Source of the DNA: Citrobacter sedlakii NBRC 105722
GTDB taxonomy: Bacteria; Pseudomonadota; Gammaproteobacteria; Enterobacterales; Enterobacteriaceae
Direction of reading: 5' to 3'
Assembly (NCBI RefSeq): GCF_000759835.1
Contig: NZ_BBNB01000012.1
Coordinates: 186,001 to 250,000, forward strand
DNA: 64,000 nucleotides
Of this stretch, positions 8,546 to 19,596 are shown piece after piece. The stretch's first letter is position 1. Every line of letters begins with the position of its first letter. The position numbers and the translations under genes are program-made. The notes beneath the pieces are model-generated. The model did not search any database. It was given only the letters and a program-made list of their open reading frames with translations, and was not told the DNA's origin.

Positions 8546-8930
8546 CTGCAGGGCTGCCAAAGGCTGGCATTGCTGAAGTTTTGCGCTCCTGTGTCGATAT
8601 CTTGATGGTCCGTCATTTCGGAACAGGTGCGCGCTATGAAGACCCGTAATGTATCCATCCCTTCCTTGCAAAACTGCGGCGGCGGGGCAAAAACCACCGC
8701 TGGCAACCAGCAGACAAACGTATATATCTGACTGAACGCCCACGCAGGCACAACGCACCTTTCACCCGGCAGGGAAAAGTACTATGCCCTTACTCGCTAG
8801 CGCTTCTTTCCTGGGCATCAGCGACATGCGGTGTATACTCTATCGATTCCATTAATATGCAGACGCAGTACGCCTTTGTTATTTCTGTAGTCGATACACA
8901 CAATGTCAGTACTGAATCCCTGGAGTCGTT
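8546..8930. other. 385-bp gap without a convincing gene (yfeR absent)
   Basis: In E. coli the LysR gene yfeR lies here, divergent from yfeH. No LysR helix-turn-helix or effector domain can be found on either strand. The only small frame worth noting is 31 codons at 8636-8731 (MKTRNVSIPSLQNCGGGAKT...), with a weak AGG 9 bases upstream; I do not call it a gene. The last 60 bases probably hold the yfeH promoter. Confidence 0.6.
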
Positions 8931-9929
8931 ATGACGCTTTTTCGTATTCTTGATCCGTTTACGCTGACACTGATCGCCGTTGTTTTGCTGGCGTCGTTTT
9001 TTCCCGCAGAAGGGGCTTTTGTCCCTGTCGTCGAAGGCGTGACGACCGCCGCCATTGCGCTGTTGTTCTTTATGCATGGCGCGAAGCTCTCGCGCGAAGC
9101 CATTATCGCGGGCGGAAGCCACTGGCGCTTACACCTGTGGGTGATGTGCAGCACCTTTATCCTGTTCCCTGTGCTCGGCGTACTGTTTGCCTGGTGGGCG
9201 CCCGTCAACGTCGATCCGATGCTCTACACCGGTTTCCTGTATCTCTGCATTCTGCCTGCCACCGTTCAGTCGGCTATCGCCTTTACTTCGCTGGCCGGCG
9301 GCAACGTGGCGGCGGCGGTCTGCTCCGCATCGGCGTCGAGCCTGCTGGGGATTTTCCTTTCGCCACTGCTGGTCGGTCTGGTGATGAACATGCACGGCGC
9401 GGAAGGCAGTCTGGAGCAGGTCGGTAAAATCATGCTGCAACTGCTGCTGCCCTTTGTCCTTGGTCATCTTTCCCGACCATGGATCGGTAAATGGGTGGCG
9501 AAAAATAAGAAATGGATTGCGAAAACCGACCAGACATCCATCCTGCTGGTCGTTTACTCTGCCTTCAGCGAAGCGGTGGTTAACGGTATCTGGCACAAGG
9601 TAGGCTGGGGGTCGCTGCTGTTTATCGTCGTTGTCAGTATTGTGCTATTAACTATCGTTATTGCGGTAAACGTTTTTGTCGCCCGCAAATGCGGCTTCAA
9701 TAAAGCGGATGAAATCACCATCGTATTCTGCGGCTCAAAAAAGAGCCTCGCCAACGGTATCCCCATGGCCAACATTCTGTTTCCAACGTCGGTGATCGGC
9801 ATGATGGTATTACCGCTGATGATCTTCCACCAGATTCAACTGATGGTCTGTGCGGTAATGGCACGCCGCTACAAGCAGCAGACCGAAAAAATGCAGGCGC
9901 AGCAGGAGAGCCGCGCCGCGAAAGTTTAA
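8931..9929 (+). CDS. yfeH: YfeH, bile-acid:Na+ symporter-family transporter
   Basis: 332 residues with about ten hydrophobic segments, matching E. coli YfeH (SBF-like, BASS superfamily). Conserved family blocks: ALLFFMHGAKLSREAI, CILPATVQSAIAFTSLAGGN and the FCGSKKSLANGIPMANILF segment. The transported substrate is unknown. Start ATG is preceded by GGAG at 8922. Its stop codon overlaps the stop of the convergent ypeB by 4 bases (TTAA). Confidence 0.93.
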   Translation: MTLFRILDPFTLTLIAVVLLASFFPAEGAFVPVVEGVTTAAIALLFFMHGAKLSREAIIAGGSHWRLHLWVMCSTFILFPVLGVLFAWWAPVNVDPMLYTGFLYLCILPATVQSAIAFTSLAGGNVAAAVCSASASSLLGIFLSPLLVGLVMNMHGAEGSLEQVGKIMLQLLLPFVLGHLSRPWIGKWVAKNKKWIAKTDQTSILLVVYSAFSEAVVNGIWHKVGWGSLLFIVVVSIVLLTIVIAVNVFVARKCGFNKADEITIVFCGSKKSLANGIPMANILFPTSVIGMMVLPLMIFHQIQLMVCAVMARRYKQQTEKMQAQQESRAAKV

Positions 9930-10144
9930 AGCGGGCGTTTCAGGGGCTGAACCAACTGCGTCAGCCCCTCGGTTTTAATGAGCAGCGCAATTTGCATCAG
10001 TTCGCCCAGTTTACCCGGCGGAAATTCATCCTTGCGGGCAAACCACAGTAAATACTCCTCCGGCACATCAATCAGCCGACGCCCTTTATATCTCCCGAAC
10101 GGCATCACCGTGTTGGCGATCTCAATGAGCTGCTCTTTTTCCAT
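9926..10144 (-). CDS. ypeB: YpeB, DUF3820 small protein
   Basis: 72 residues starting MEKEQLIEIANTVMPFGRYK; the longer in-frame reading is not used because it overlaps the ligA coding end. Matches E. coli YpeB (DUF3820). The MPFGRYKGRRLIDVPEEYLLW core resembles a segment found in some exonuclease-like proteins, but no catalytic set is visible, so function stays unknown. The ATG lies one base past the ligA stop, so it is probably cotranscribed with ligA. Confidence 0.88.
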   Translation of the reverse strand: MEKEQLIEIANTVMPFGRYKGRRLIDVPEEYLLWFARKDEFPPGKLGELMQIALLIKTEGLTQLVQPLKRPL

Positions 10145-10145
10145 T

Positions 10146-12170
<2,025 letters not shown>

Positions 12171-12178
12171 TCAATGAT

Positions 12179-12205
12179 AAAAAACCCCCGACAGGCGGGG
12201 GTTCA
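12179..12205 (-). terminator. Rho-independent terminator after zipA
   Basis: On the minus strand AACCCCCGCC-TGT-CGGGGGTT is followed by six T; it lies between the zipA stop and the ligA start, so ligA transcription must read through or start nearby. Confidence 0.88.
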
Positions 12206-12233
12206 GAAAAGTATGTGTCGTGCCTTTAGTGTA

Positions 12234-13256
12234 TCAGGCGTTAGCGTCTTTCACTTCGCGGATGCGGTCCTGATACTCACGCAGTTTTTGCGGCGTCATC
12301 ATCCGGCGCTGGTCATCCAGCACTACGCCACCCACTTCATCAGCGATATGCTGCGCAGATTGAAGCATCAGCTTAAAGTTTTGCAGTTCGTCGCCATAAG
12401 ACGGCACCTGCATGAAAATGGTCACGCCTGGCGTGGTGAAGTCGGTCATTTCCGGGTCAAACGTCCCCGGATTAACCATATTCGCCAGGCTGAACAACGC
12501 CGGACCACTGCCGTCGGGACTCAGGTGGCGGTGGAAGATATTCATGTCGCCGAATTTGAAGCCCGCTTGCTGGATACTGTTGAGCAGGACGTCGCCATTC
12601 AGTTCGCTACCGTGATGAGCGGCAACGTTCATGATGATTACCGCTTCTTTACGCTGCGGTTTTTCTGGCGCAGGGGTCGGCGTTTCTTCTACCACCGGTT
12701 CTGGTTGCGGCTCTGCTACTGGCTCAGCCGGCTGGAATGCTTGCGAGGCCGCCTGCGGCGCTGGCGAAGCGGGCTGCTGAACGGGCTGTACCTGAGGCGC
12801 GGCAGTTTGCTGCGCCTCAGGCGCAGGTTGTTGCGGCGCGGCCTGCGGCTGAATGGGTTGCTGCGGGGCAGGCTGCGGCTGAACCGGCTGTACCGGACGC
12901 GGAGCGTGCTGCGGCGGCACCGTCGCGTCAGGCGGCGGCGCGACCGGCTGACGCGGCTGCGCAGACGCATAAGGCGGCTGGTACTGGTGTTGCGGCGACT
13001 GGCGAGGGGCTTCATGCTCCTGCGGGCTGCCGGGGGCATGATTCACGCGGTGAACACGAACTTCACCCACGCCTTCGTCAGCGTCGATATCGTCGTCAAA
13101 CGGCTCATCGTCGCGTTTTGATTTCATGCGTTTCAGTGGACGATCGCGGAACATAGAAGATCGTTCTTTACGGCTGGTCCAGAAACCATGTACCAGTAAA
13201 GCGATTATGGCGATCGCGCCAACAATGATTAATATCAGACGCAAATCCTGCATCAT
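12234..13256 (-). CDS. zipA: Cell-division protein ZipA
   Basis: 340 residues from the ATG complementary to 13254-13256 ([20 protein letters not shown]), chosen to match E. coli ZipA; a 17-residue longer frame exists but lacks support. N-terminal transmembrane anchor (residues 6-26), a charged segment, a long Pro/Gln/Ala-rich linker (about 85-200), and a C-terminal FtsZ-binding domain starting near [16 protein letters not shown]. ZipA tethers FtsZ to the inner membrane in early septation. The linker differs in repeat content from E. coli, as usual for this region. Confidence 0.96.
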   Translation of the reverse strand: MMQDLRLILIIVGAIAIIALLVHGFWTSRKERSSMFRDRPLKRMKSKRDDEPFDDDIDADEGVGEVRVHRVNHAPGSPQEHEAPRQSPQHQYQPPYASAQPRQPVAPPPDATVPPQHAPRPVQPVQPQPAPQQPIQPQAAPQQPAPEAQQTAAPQVQPVQQPASPAPQAASQAFQPAEPVAEPQPEPVVEETPTPAPEKPQRKEAVIIMNVAAHHGSELNGDVLLNSIQQAGFKFGDMNIFHRHLSPDGSGPALFSLANMVNPGTFDPEMTDFTTPGVTIFMQVPSYGDELQNFKLMLQSAQHIADEVGGVVLDDQRRMMTPQKLREYQDRIREVKDANA

Positions 13257-13486
13257 TATATTCTCTGTTGTTCTAACACCTTGCCACCACGGCAAACATT
13301 TACTCACTAAGAGTATTTGCCGATTACGTCAAGTGCAAGTGTACTCTTAGCTTTCCCGGCATAAAGATGAAGGAAATCGTGCTTTTTGCTGTTTTTTCGA
13401 ACATTTCCGAACTGTCCTGAGCGCAATTACCCGGTAAGATACCCGGGTTCACTTAGGACTAATACTAAAAGGAGTCTGTCCTGACT

Positions 13487-14248
13487 ATGGTGTCATCATC
13501 CGTCACCGCACCACGCAGCGGTGTGTACTACTTCGCTCAGGGGTGGAAGCTGGTCTCGCAACCCGGGATCCGCCGTTTTGTTATTTTGCCCCTGCTGGTC
13601 AATATCGTGCTGATGGGCAGCGCCTTCTGGTGGCTGTTTACCCAACTGGATGCCTGGATCCCGTCGTTAATGCGGCATGTCCCGGACTGGCTGCAGTGGC
13701 TGAGTTATCTGCTCTGGCCGATCGCCGTGATCTCGGTGGTGTTGGTCTTTGGCTATTTCTTTTCGACGGTCGCCAACTGGATTGCCGCACCGTTTAACGG
13801 TCTGTTGGCGGAACAGCTGGAAGCGCGTCTGACCGGGGCCACGCCGCCAGATACTGGCGTGCTGGGCATCATGAAAGATCTGCCGCGCATCATGAAACGC
13901 GAATGGCAAAAATTCGCCTGGTATTTACCGCGCGCCATCGTCCTGCTGATCCTCTATTTCATTCCCGGTATTGGTCAAACTGTCGCCCCGGTGCTCTGGT
14001 TCTTGTTCAGTGCCTGGATGCTGGCGATCCAGTATTGCGATTATCCTTTCGATAACCATAAAGTGCCGTTTAAAGAGATGCGTTCTGCCCTGCGCGCGCG
14101 CAAGGTCACCAATATGCAGTTTGGCGCGCTCACCAGCCTGTTTACCCTTATCCCGGTGCTGAATCTTTTTATCATGCCGGTTGCAGTGTGCGGCGCAACG
14201 GCGATGTGGGTCGATTGCTATCGCGCGAAGCATGCCTTGTGGAAATAA
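13487..14248 (+). CDS. cysZ: CysZ, sulfate permease
   Basis: 253 residues, close to E. coli CysZ. Several hydrophobic helices including [21 protein letters not shown] and a C-terminal helical bundle. Family members mediate high-affinity sulfate entry that feeds cysteine synthesis. It diverges from zipA across 230 bases and lies 163 bases upstream of cysK on the same strand. Confidence 0.95.
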   Translation: MVSSSVTAPRSGVYYFAQGWKLVSQPGIRRFVILPLLVNIVLMGSAFWWLFTQLDAWIPSLMRHVPDWLQWLSYLLWPIAVISVVLVFGYFFSTVANWIAAPFNGLLAEQLEARLTGATPPDTGVLGIMKDLPRIMKREWQKFAWYLPRAIVLLILYFIPGIGQTVAPVLWFLFSAWMLAIQYCDYPFDNHKVPFKEMRSALRARKVTNMQFGALTSLFTLIPVLNLFIMPVAVCGATAMWVDCYRAKHALWK

Positions 14249-14411
14249 TGTAAAGATGAGACGCCAGCCGCTGGTATATGCCGTTTCTTATTCCATACTG
14301 ATCGTCATTATTTCCTCATAGCATATAGATATGCGAAATCCTTACTTCCCCCTATCCGTCTGACGGGTATGCTGGGAAGGTATCCCAATTTCATACAGTT
14401 AAGGACAGGCC

Positions 14412-15383
14412 ATGAGTAAGATTTTTGAAGATAACTCGCTGACTATCGGTCATACGCCGCTGGTTCGACTGAACCGCATCGGTAACGGACGCATTCTGGC
14501 GAAGGTGGAGTCACGTAACCCGAGCTTCAGCGTGAAGTGCCGTATCGGTGCCAATATGATTTGGGATGCCGAAAAACGCGGCGTACTGAAACCGGGCGTG
14601 GAACTGGTTGAGCCGACCAGCGGCAACACCGGTATCGCACTGGCTTACGTCGCTGCCGCGCGCGGCTATAAGCTGACGCTAACCATGCCGGAAACGATGA
14701 GCATCGAGCGCCGCAAGCTGCTGAAAGCGCTGGGTGCGAATCTGGTGCTGACCGAAGGCGCGAAAGGCATGAAGGGCGCGATTCAGAAAGCGGAAGAGAT
14801 TGTCGCCAGCGATCCGGCGAAATACCTGCTACTTCAGCAGTTCAGCAACCCGGCGAACCCGGAGATACATGAAAAAACCACCGGCCCGGAAATCTGGGAA
14901 GATACCGATGGTCAGGTGGATGTATTTATTTCTGGCGTGGGTACAGGCGGTACGCTGACTGGCGTATCCCGCTACATCAAAGGCACAAAGGGTAAAGCAG
15001 ACCTCATCACGGTCGCCGTCGAACCGACTGATTCTCCGGTTATCGCGCAGGCCCTGGCTGGCGAAGAGTTGAAGCCAGGCCCGCACAAAATTCAGGGCAT
15101 CGGCGCGGGCTTTATTCCAGGCAACCTTGATCTCAAACTGATTGATAAAGTCATTGGCATCACCAATGAAGAGGCGATTTCTACCGCACGCCGTCTGATG
15201 GAAGAAGAAGGGATTCTGGCGGGCATCTCCTCCGGCGCAGCCGTCGCTGCCGCGCTTAAATTGCAGGAAGATGAAACCTTTACCAATAAGAATATTGTGG
15301 TTATCCTACCGTCCTCGGGTGAGCGTTATCTGAGCACCGCATTGTTTGCCGATCTCTTTACTGAGAAAGAACTGCAACAGTGA
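14412..15383 (+). CDS. cysK: O-acetylserine sulfhydrylase A (cysteine synthase A)
   Basis: 323 residues, full length. PLP enzyme that makes L-cysteine from O-acetylserine and sulfide. PLP Lys42 sits in SFSVKCRIG; the substrate loop TSGNTGIAL (69-77) and the PLP-phosphate loop [10 protein letters not shown] are visible; C-terminal [13 protein letters not shown] is typical. Upstream DNA 14290-14410 contains the AT-rich sequence expected for a CysB-activated promoter. Followed by a strong terminator. Confidence 0.98.
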   Translation: MSKIFEDNSLTIGHTPLVRLNRIGNGRILAKVESRNPSFSVKCRIGANMIWDAEKRGVLKPGVELVEPTSGNTGIALAYVAAARGYKLTLTMPETMSIERRKLLKALGANLVLTEGAKGMKGAIQKAEEIVASDPAKYLLLQQFSNPANPEIHEKTTGPEIWEDTDGQVDVFISGVGTGGTLTGVSRYIKGTKGKADLITVAVEPTDSPVIAQALAGEELKPGPHKIQGIGAGFIPGNLDLKLIDKVIGITNEEAISTARRLMEEEGILAGISSGAAVAAALKLQEDETFTNKNIVVILPSSGERYLSTALFADLFTEKELQQ

Positions 15384-15405
15384 TGCCAGCTTGTTAAAAA
15401 CGCGT

Positions 15406-15433
15406 AAAAAAGCACCTTTTCAGGTGCTTTTTT
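15406..15433 (+). terminator. Rho-independent terminator of cysK
   Basis: AAAAAAGCACC-TTTTC-AGGTGCTTTTTTG, 23 bases after the cysK stop. Confidence 0.93.
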
Positions 15434-15765
15434 GTGGCCTGCTTCAAACTTTCACCCCACCTGGCATTGATTCACCCCGTTGGGTCTGGTATTTAACCTG
15501 ACTAATTATTTTGAAGCGCGAAATTAATCGTTACAGGAAAACTCCCTGCTGAATCGATTTTATGATTTGGTTCAATTCTTGATTTCGCGGCATAATGTTT
15601 AATGACGAGCGAAACGTCAGCGGCCAGAAGTTGCCTGCAACGGATTGCGTATAACACCTGGTGTGTCGCGTCCGTTTACGTCGGCACTAACAATACAGGC
15701 TAAAGTCGAACCGCCAGGCTAGACTTTAGTTCCACAACACTAAACCTATAAGTTGGGGAAATACA
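15434..15765 (+). promoter_or_regulatory. ptsHI-crr promoter region with Cra box
   Basis: 332 bases without a gene upstream of ptsH. TGAATCGATT at 15550-15559 matches the Cra (FruR) operator known at the E. coli pts promoter. CATAAT at 15591-15596 is a probable -10 with TTGGTT 18 bases upstream, corresponding by position to P0. A second promoter nearer ptsH is likely (P1 in E. coli) but its elements are not clear to me here. CRP control is known in E. coli; I could not define a good CRP site by eye. Confidence 0.65.
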
Positions 15766-16023
15766 ATGTTCCAGCAAGAAGTTACCATTACCGCTCCGAA
15801 CGGTCTGCATACCCGCCCTGCTGCTCAGTTTGTTAAAGAAGCGAAAGGCTTCACGTCTGAGATTACTGTGACTTCCAACGGCAAAAGCGCAAGCGCAAAA
15901 AGCCTGTTCAAACTGCAAACTCTGGGTCTGACTCAGGGCACCGTTGTCACCATTTCTGCGGAAGGTGAAGACGAGCAGAAAGCGGTTGAACATCTGGTCA
16001 AGCTGATGGCGGAACTGGAATAA
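15766..16023 (+). CDS. ptsH: HPr, phosphocarrier protein of the PTS
   Basis: 85 residues, full length. It carries phosphate from enzyme I to sugar-specific EIIA proteins. The phosphorylated His15 sits in [10 protein letters not shown], and Ser46 in [13 protein letters not shown]. First gene of ptsH-ptsI-crr, with 46 bases to ptsI. Confidence 0.99.
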
Positions 16024-16069
16024 GTTTTTCCGGGTTCTTTTAAAAATCAGTCACAAGTAAGGTAGGGTT

Positions 16070-17797
16070 ATGATTTCAGGCATTTTAGCATCCCCGGGTA
16101 TCGCTTTCGGCAAGGCACTTTTGCTGAAAGAAGACGAAATCGTCATTGACCGGAAAAAAGTTTCTGCCGACAAGGTTGATCAGGAAGTTGAACGTTTTCT
16201 GAGCGGTCGTGCCAAGGCATCTGCGCAATTAGAAGCGATCAAAACCAAAGCTGGTGAAACGTTCGGTGAAGAAAAAGAAGCCATCTTCGAAGGGCATATC
16301 ATGCTGCTCGAAGATGAGGAGCTGGAGCAGGAAATCATAGCCCTGATTAAAGATAAGCACATGACGGCTGACGCAGCTGCGCATGAAGTTATCGAAGGTC
16401 AGGCCACTGCCCTGGAAGAACTGGATGATGAATACCTGAAAGAACGTGCGGCTGATGTGCGTGATATCGGTAAGCGCCTGCTGCGCAACATCCTGGGTTT
16501 GGCGATCATCGACCTGAGCGCAATCAAAGACGAGGTTATCCTGGTTGCCGCTGACCTGACCCCGTCCGAAACCGCACAGCTGAACCTGCAAAAAGTGCTG
16601 GGTTTCATCACCGACGCGGGCGGCCGTACCTCCCACACCTCAATCATGGCGCGTTCTCTTGAACTGCCTGCTATCGTGGGTACCGGCAGCGTTACCTCTC
16701 AGGTTAAAAACGACGACTATCTGATTCTGGATGCCGTAAACAACCAGGTTTACGTCAACCCGACTAACGAAGAAATTGAAAAACTGCGCGCCGTGCAGGA
16801 ACAGGTTGCCACCGAGAAAGCGGAACTGGCGAAACTGAAAGATCTGCCGGCAATCACCCTGGATGGCCATCAGGTTGAAGTGTGCGCAAACATCGGTACC
16901 GTACGTGACGTCGAAGGCGCAGAGCGTAACGGCGCCGAAGGCGTTGGCCTGTATCGTACTGAATTCCTGTTTATGGACCGCGACGCGCTACCGACTGAAG
17001 AAGAACAGTTTGCGGCGTACAAAGCTGTTGCTGAAGCCTGCGGCTCTCAGGCAGTTATCGTGCGTACTATGGACATCGGCGGCGACAAAGAGCTGCCGTA
17101 CATGAATTTCCCGAAAGAAGAGAACCCGTTCCTGGGCTGGCGCGCTGTGCGTATCGCCATGGATCGCAAAGAGATCCTGCGTGACCAGGTTCGCGCTATC
17201 CTGCGCGCGTCCGCTTTCGGTAAACTGCGCATTATGTTCCCGATGATCATCTCTGTTGAAGAAGTGCGCGCACTGAAGAAAGAGATCGAAATCTACAAAC
17301 AGGAACTGCGTGACGAAGGTAAAGCATTTGACGAAGCAATCGAGATTGGCGTGATGGTGGAAACACCGGCTGCGGCGACGATTGCGCGTCATTTAGCCAA
17401 AGAAGTTGATTTCTTTAGTATCGGCACCAATGATTTAACGCAGTACACGCTGGCAGTTGACCGTGGTAATGATATGATTTCACATCTTTACCAGCCAATG
17501 TCACCGTCCGTGCTGAACTTGATCAAGCAAGTTATTGATGCTTCTCATGCAGAAGGTAAATGGACTGGCATGTGTGGTGAGCTTGCAGGCGACGAACGTG
17601 CTACACTTCTGTTGCTGGGGATGGGTCTGGACGAATTCTCTATGAGCGCCATTTCTATCCCGCGCATTAAGAAGATTATCCGTAACACGAACTTCGAAGA
17701 TGCGAAGGTGTTAGCAGAGCAGGCTCTTGCTCAACCGACAACGGACGAGTTAATGACGCTGGTTAACAAGTTCATTGAAGAAAAAACAATCTGCTAA
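16070..17797 (+). CDS. ptsI: PTS enzyme I
   Basis: 575 residues, full length. It autophosphorylates from phosphoenolpyruvate and passes phosphate to HPr His15. Active-site His (about 189) in [24 protein letters not shown]-binding C-terminal TIM-barrel motifs such as [20 protein letters not shown] and [20 protein letters not shown], with the cysteine in [18 protein letters not shown] precedes ATG 16070. Confidence 0.99.
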   Translation: MISGILASPGIAFGKALLLKEDEIVIDRKKVSADKVDQEVERFLSGRAKASAQLEAIKTKAGETFGEEKEAIFEGHIMLLEDEELEQEIIALIKDKHMTADAAAHEVIEGQATALEELDDEYLKERAADVRDIGKRLLRNILGLAIIDLSAIKDEVILVAADLTPSETAQLNLQKVLGFITDAGGRTSHTSIMARSLELPAIVGTGSVTSQVKNDDYLILDAVNNQVYVNPTNEEIEKLRAVQEQVATEKAELAKLKDLPAITLDGHQVEVCANIGTVRDVEGAERNGAEGVGLYRTEFLFMDRDALPTEEEQFAAYKAVAEACGSQAVIVRTMDIGGDKELPYMNFPKEENPFLGWRAVRIAMDRKEILRDQVRAILRASAFGKLRIMFPMIISVEEVRALKKEIEIYKQELRDEGKAFDEAIEIGVMVETPAAATIARHLAKEVDFFSIGTNDLTQYTLAVDRGNDMISHLYQPMSPSVLNLIKQVIDASHAEGKWTGMCGELAGDERATLLLLGMGLDEFSMSAISIPRIKKIIRNTNFEDAKVLAEQALAQPTTDELMTLVNKFIEEKTIC

Positions 17798-17837
17798 TCC
17801 ACGAGATGCGGCCCAATTTACTGCTTAGGAGAAGATC

Positions 17838-18347
17838 ATGGGTTTGTTTGATAAACTGAAATCTCTGGTTTCTGATGATAAGAAAGACACCGGAACTATT
17901 GAGATTGTTGCTCCGCTCTCTGGCGAGATCGTCAACATCGAAGACGTGCCGGATGTAGTTTTTGCGGAAAAAATCGTTGGTGATGGTATCGCCATCAAAC
18001 CAACCGGTAACAAAATGGTCGCGCCTGTTGACGGTACCATCGGCAAAATCTTTGAAACCAACCATGCGTTCTCTATCGAATCCGATAGCGGTATCGAGCT
18101 GTTCGTTCACTTCGGTATCGACACCGTTGAGCTGAAAGGCGAAGGCTTCAAGCGTATCGCGGAAGAAGGCCAGCGCGTGAAAGTGGGTGACCCGGTCATC
18201 GAATTCGATCTGCCGCTGCTGGAAGAAAAAGCCAAGTCCACTCTGACGCCGGTCGTCATCTCCAACATGGACGAGATCAAAGAACTGACCAAACTGTCCG
18301 GTAGCGTGACCGTGGGTGAAACTCCGGTTATCCGCATCAAGAAGTAA
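17838..18347 (+). CDS. crr: EIIA-Glc (Crr), PTS glucose-specific EIIA and regulator
   Basis: 169 residues, full length. It accepts phosphate from HPr on His90 ([11 protein letters not shown]), with His75 ([12 protein letters not shown]) nearby. It donates phosphate to EIIBs lacking their own EIIA (glucose, trehalose, MurNAc) and controls adenylate cyclase and inducer exclusion. Last gene of the pts operon. MurP, encoded at 32.8 kb, is a likely client. Confidence 0.99.
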   Translation: MGLFDKLKSLVSDDKKDTGTIEIVAPLSGEIVNIEDVPDVVFAEKIVGDGIAIKPTGNKMVAPVDGTIGKIFETNHAFSIESDSGIELFVHFGIDTVELKGEGFKRIAEEGQRVKVGDPVIEFDLPLLEEKAKSTLTPVVISNMDEIKELTKLSGSVTVGETPVIRIKK

Positions 18348-18361
18348 TTCTTGCCGCAGTG

Positions 18362-18392
18362 AAAAATAGCGCCTTCCGGCGCTATTTTTTTA
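18362..18392. terminator. Terminator after crr
   Basis: AAAAATAGCGCC-TT-CCGGCGCTATTTTTTTA, a GC stem followed by seven T on the plus strand and a five-T run on the minus strand; it separates crr from the convergent small gene at 18403. Confidence 0.92.
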
Positions 18393-18402
18393 TCCGTCAA
18401 TT

Positions 18403-18651
18403 TCACCTTTTCAGCAGCGTGGCGGTGACCGGACGATAGCACTTCTCGCGCATCAGGATTTTCATGCCGTCCGGTCCACTTTCCAGCATCCGTTTTTCGG
18501 CGTCTGCGACCAGCAATTCGCACTGATACCCTCCCGCAACGCCAAACATGGCGCGCGCCACGCAAATATCCGCCAGCGCATCCACTCCACTGGTGTCGAA
18601 ATGACCGACCACCCGCCCTTGTTGACGAACCACTAAGCGATAACTTTTCAT
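18403..18651 (-). CDS. Small conserved-looking protein of unknown function, coupled to pdxK
   Basis: 82 residues starting [20 protein letters not shown] from the ATG complementary to 18649-18651, which overlaps the pdxK stop as ATGA; a longer frame inside pdxK is rejected. I do not recognise a domain. It is a soluble, basic-ended protein with [15 protein letters not shown] (a beta-hairpin-like start) and three cysteines in the middle and end. Overlap and common strand imply an operon with pdxK and translational coupling. Ends just before the crr terminator, so it is the last gene of the unit. Confidence 0.72.
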   Translation of the reverse strand: MKSYRLVVRQQGRVVGHFDTSGVDALADICVARAMFGVAGGYQCELLVADAEKRMLESGPDGMKILMREKCYRPVTATLLKR

Positions 18652-19514
18652 TGCGCCTCCCCTGTCGGCGGCAGTATTAATTCGTCGCAGCCGCATTGTT
18701 GGGTCCACATCATGACGTCCAGCACCCTTTCTGCCGCCAGTTGCGTGGCTCGGGTTAACGTCATGTCACGTACAATGCCGCTCACCAGCTCCGCACAGAA
18801 CAGATCGCCAGTGCCTTTCAGGTCGGTTTCTACCCGTGGATGTTCAATAATATCCACCGATTCAGCCGTCACCACCGCCACGTTGATAGCGTCACGGTTT
18901 TGTCCGGGAGCACTGGTGATTACAATCCACTTCAGCGTATCGGTGAGCAGCGACCTCGCCGCAATCACTGCCTCGTCAAGCGTACCGCACGGTTTGCCGC
19001 TCAGCATGTGCAGTTCAAAGACATTTGGCGTCAGCCCATGCGCCACTGGCAGCAGATGCTGCCGGTAAGCCTCCGGGATTTCCGCTTTCACATACATACC
19101 GCTGTCCACGTCCCCTATCACCGGATCAACCAAAATGGTGATATTGGGGTGGTGCTGGCGCACGTTCTGCAACCATTGCGCCAACAGGACGATTTGCTCT
19201 GCGCTGCCCATGTAACCGGTGGTCACCGCCTTCAGCTCGCGCAGGGCGTCGCGCTCACTCAGCGCCTGTAAATAGCCGTTAAACCAGTCGGCAGGAATAA
19301 TGCCGCCATAAAACGTCTCGTAATGCGGCGTATTACTGAACAGCACCGTAGGTACCGCCGTGACGCGCAAACCTTTTGCCTTAATAGCCGGCACCGCGAT
19401 GCTGTTACCCACGCTGCCGTACACCACCTGTGACTGAACGGCGACGATGTCGGTTTGTAACGCCCGATGGCTATCGCTAAAAAGCACTGACTGTATATCA
19501 TTCTCCTGCGCCAT
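18648..19514 (-). CDS. pdxK: Pyridoxal kinase PdxK
   Basis: 288 residues starting [20 protein letters not shown] at ATG 19514, preferred over ATG 19520 because GAGGAG (19521-19526) has 6-base spacing only to the inner ATG. Ribokinase-fold kinase that phosphorylates pyridoxal, pyridoxine and pyridoxamine (and HMP). Signatures: [14 protein letters not shown] near the N-terminus, [13 protein letters not shown], and the catalytic loop [15 protein letters not shown]. Sequence is nearer to Salmonella than to E. coli PdxK. Divergent from ptsJ, its known repressor in Salmonella. Confidence 0.95.
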   Translation of the reverse strand: MAQENDIQSVLFSDSHRALQTDIVAVQSQVVYGSVGNSIAVPAIKAKGLRVTAVPTVLFSNTPHYETFYGGIIPADWFNGYLQALSERDALRELKAVTTGYMGSAEQIVLLAQWLQNVRQHHPNITILVDPVIGDVDSGMYVKAEIPEAYRQHLLPVAHGLTPNVFELHMLSGKPCGTLDEAVIAARSLLTDTLKWIVITSAPGQNRDAINVAVVTAESVDIIEHPRVETDLKGTGDLFCAELVSGIVRDMTLTRATQLAAERVLDVMMWTQQCGCDELILPPTGEAQ

Positions 19515-19560
19515 AAACATCTCCTCTCACTGGACAGCGGGCTGGCGCCTCACTATTATC

Positions 19561-19595
19561 GTCATATGCTAAAATTCATTTTGTCATAGGTCAAT
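19561..19595. promoter_or_regulatory. Candidate PtsJ operator repeats between pdxK and ptsJ
   Basis: GTCATA occurs at 19561-19566 and 19583-19588, start-to-start 22 bp, i.e. two helical turns, with a weaker GTCAAT at 19590. Spaced direct repeats are typical for MocR-type regulators, and this 82-bp gap is the only place between the two start codons. Confidence 0.45.
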
Positions 19596-19596
19596 A

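Noticed and set aside
8219-8758. 179-codon minus-strand frame overlapping yfeN, considered as a yfeR remnant
   Set aside because: No LysR helix-turn-helix or effector signature; overlaps the real yfeN coding end.
12174-13156. Arg/Leu-rich and Ala/Pro-rich frames antisense to zipA
   Set aside because: They arise from the repetitive Pro/Gln linker codons of zipA and have extreme composition.
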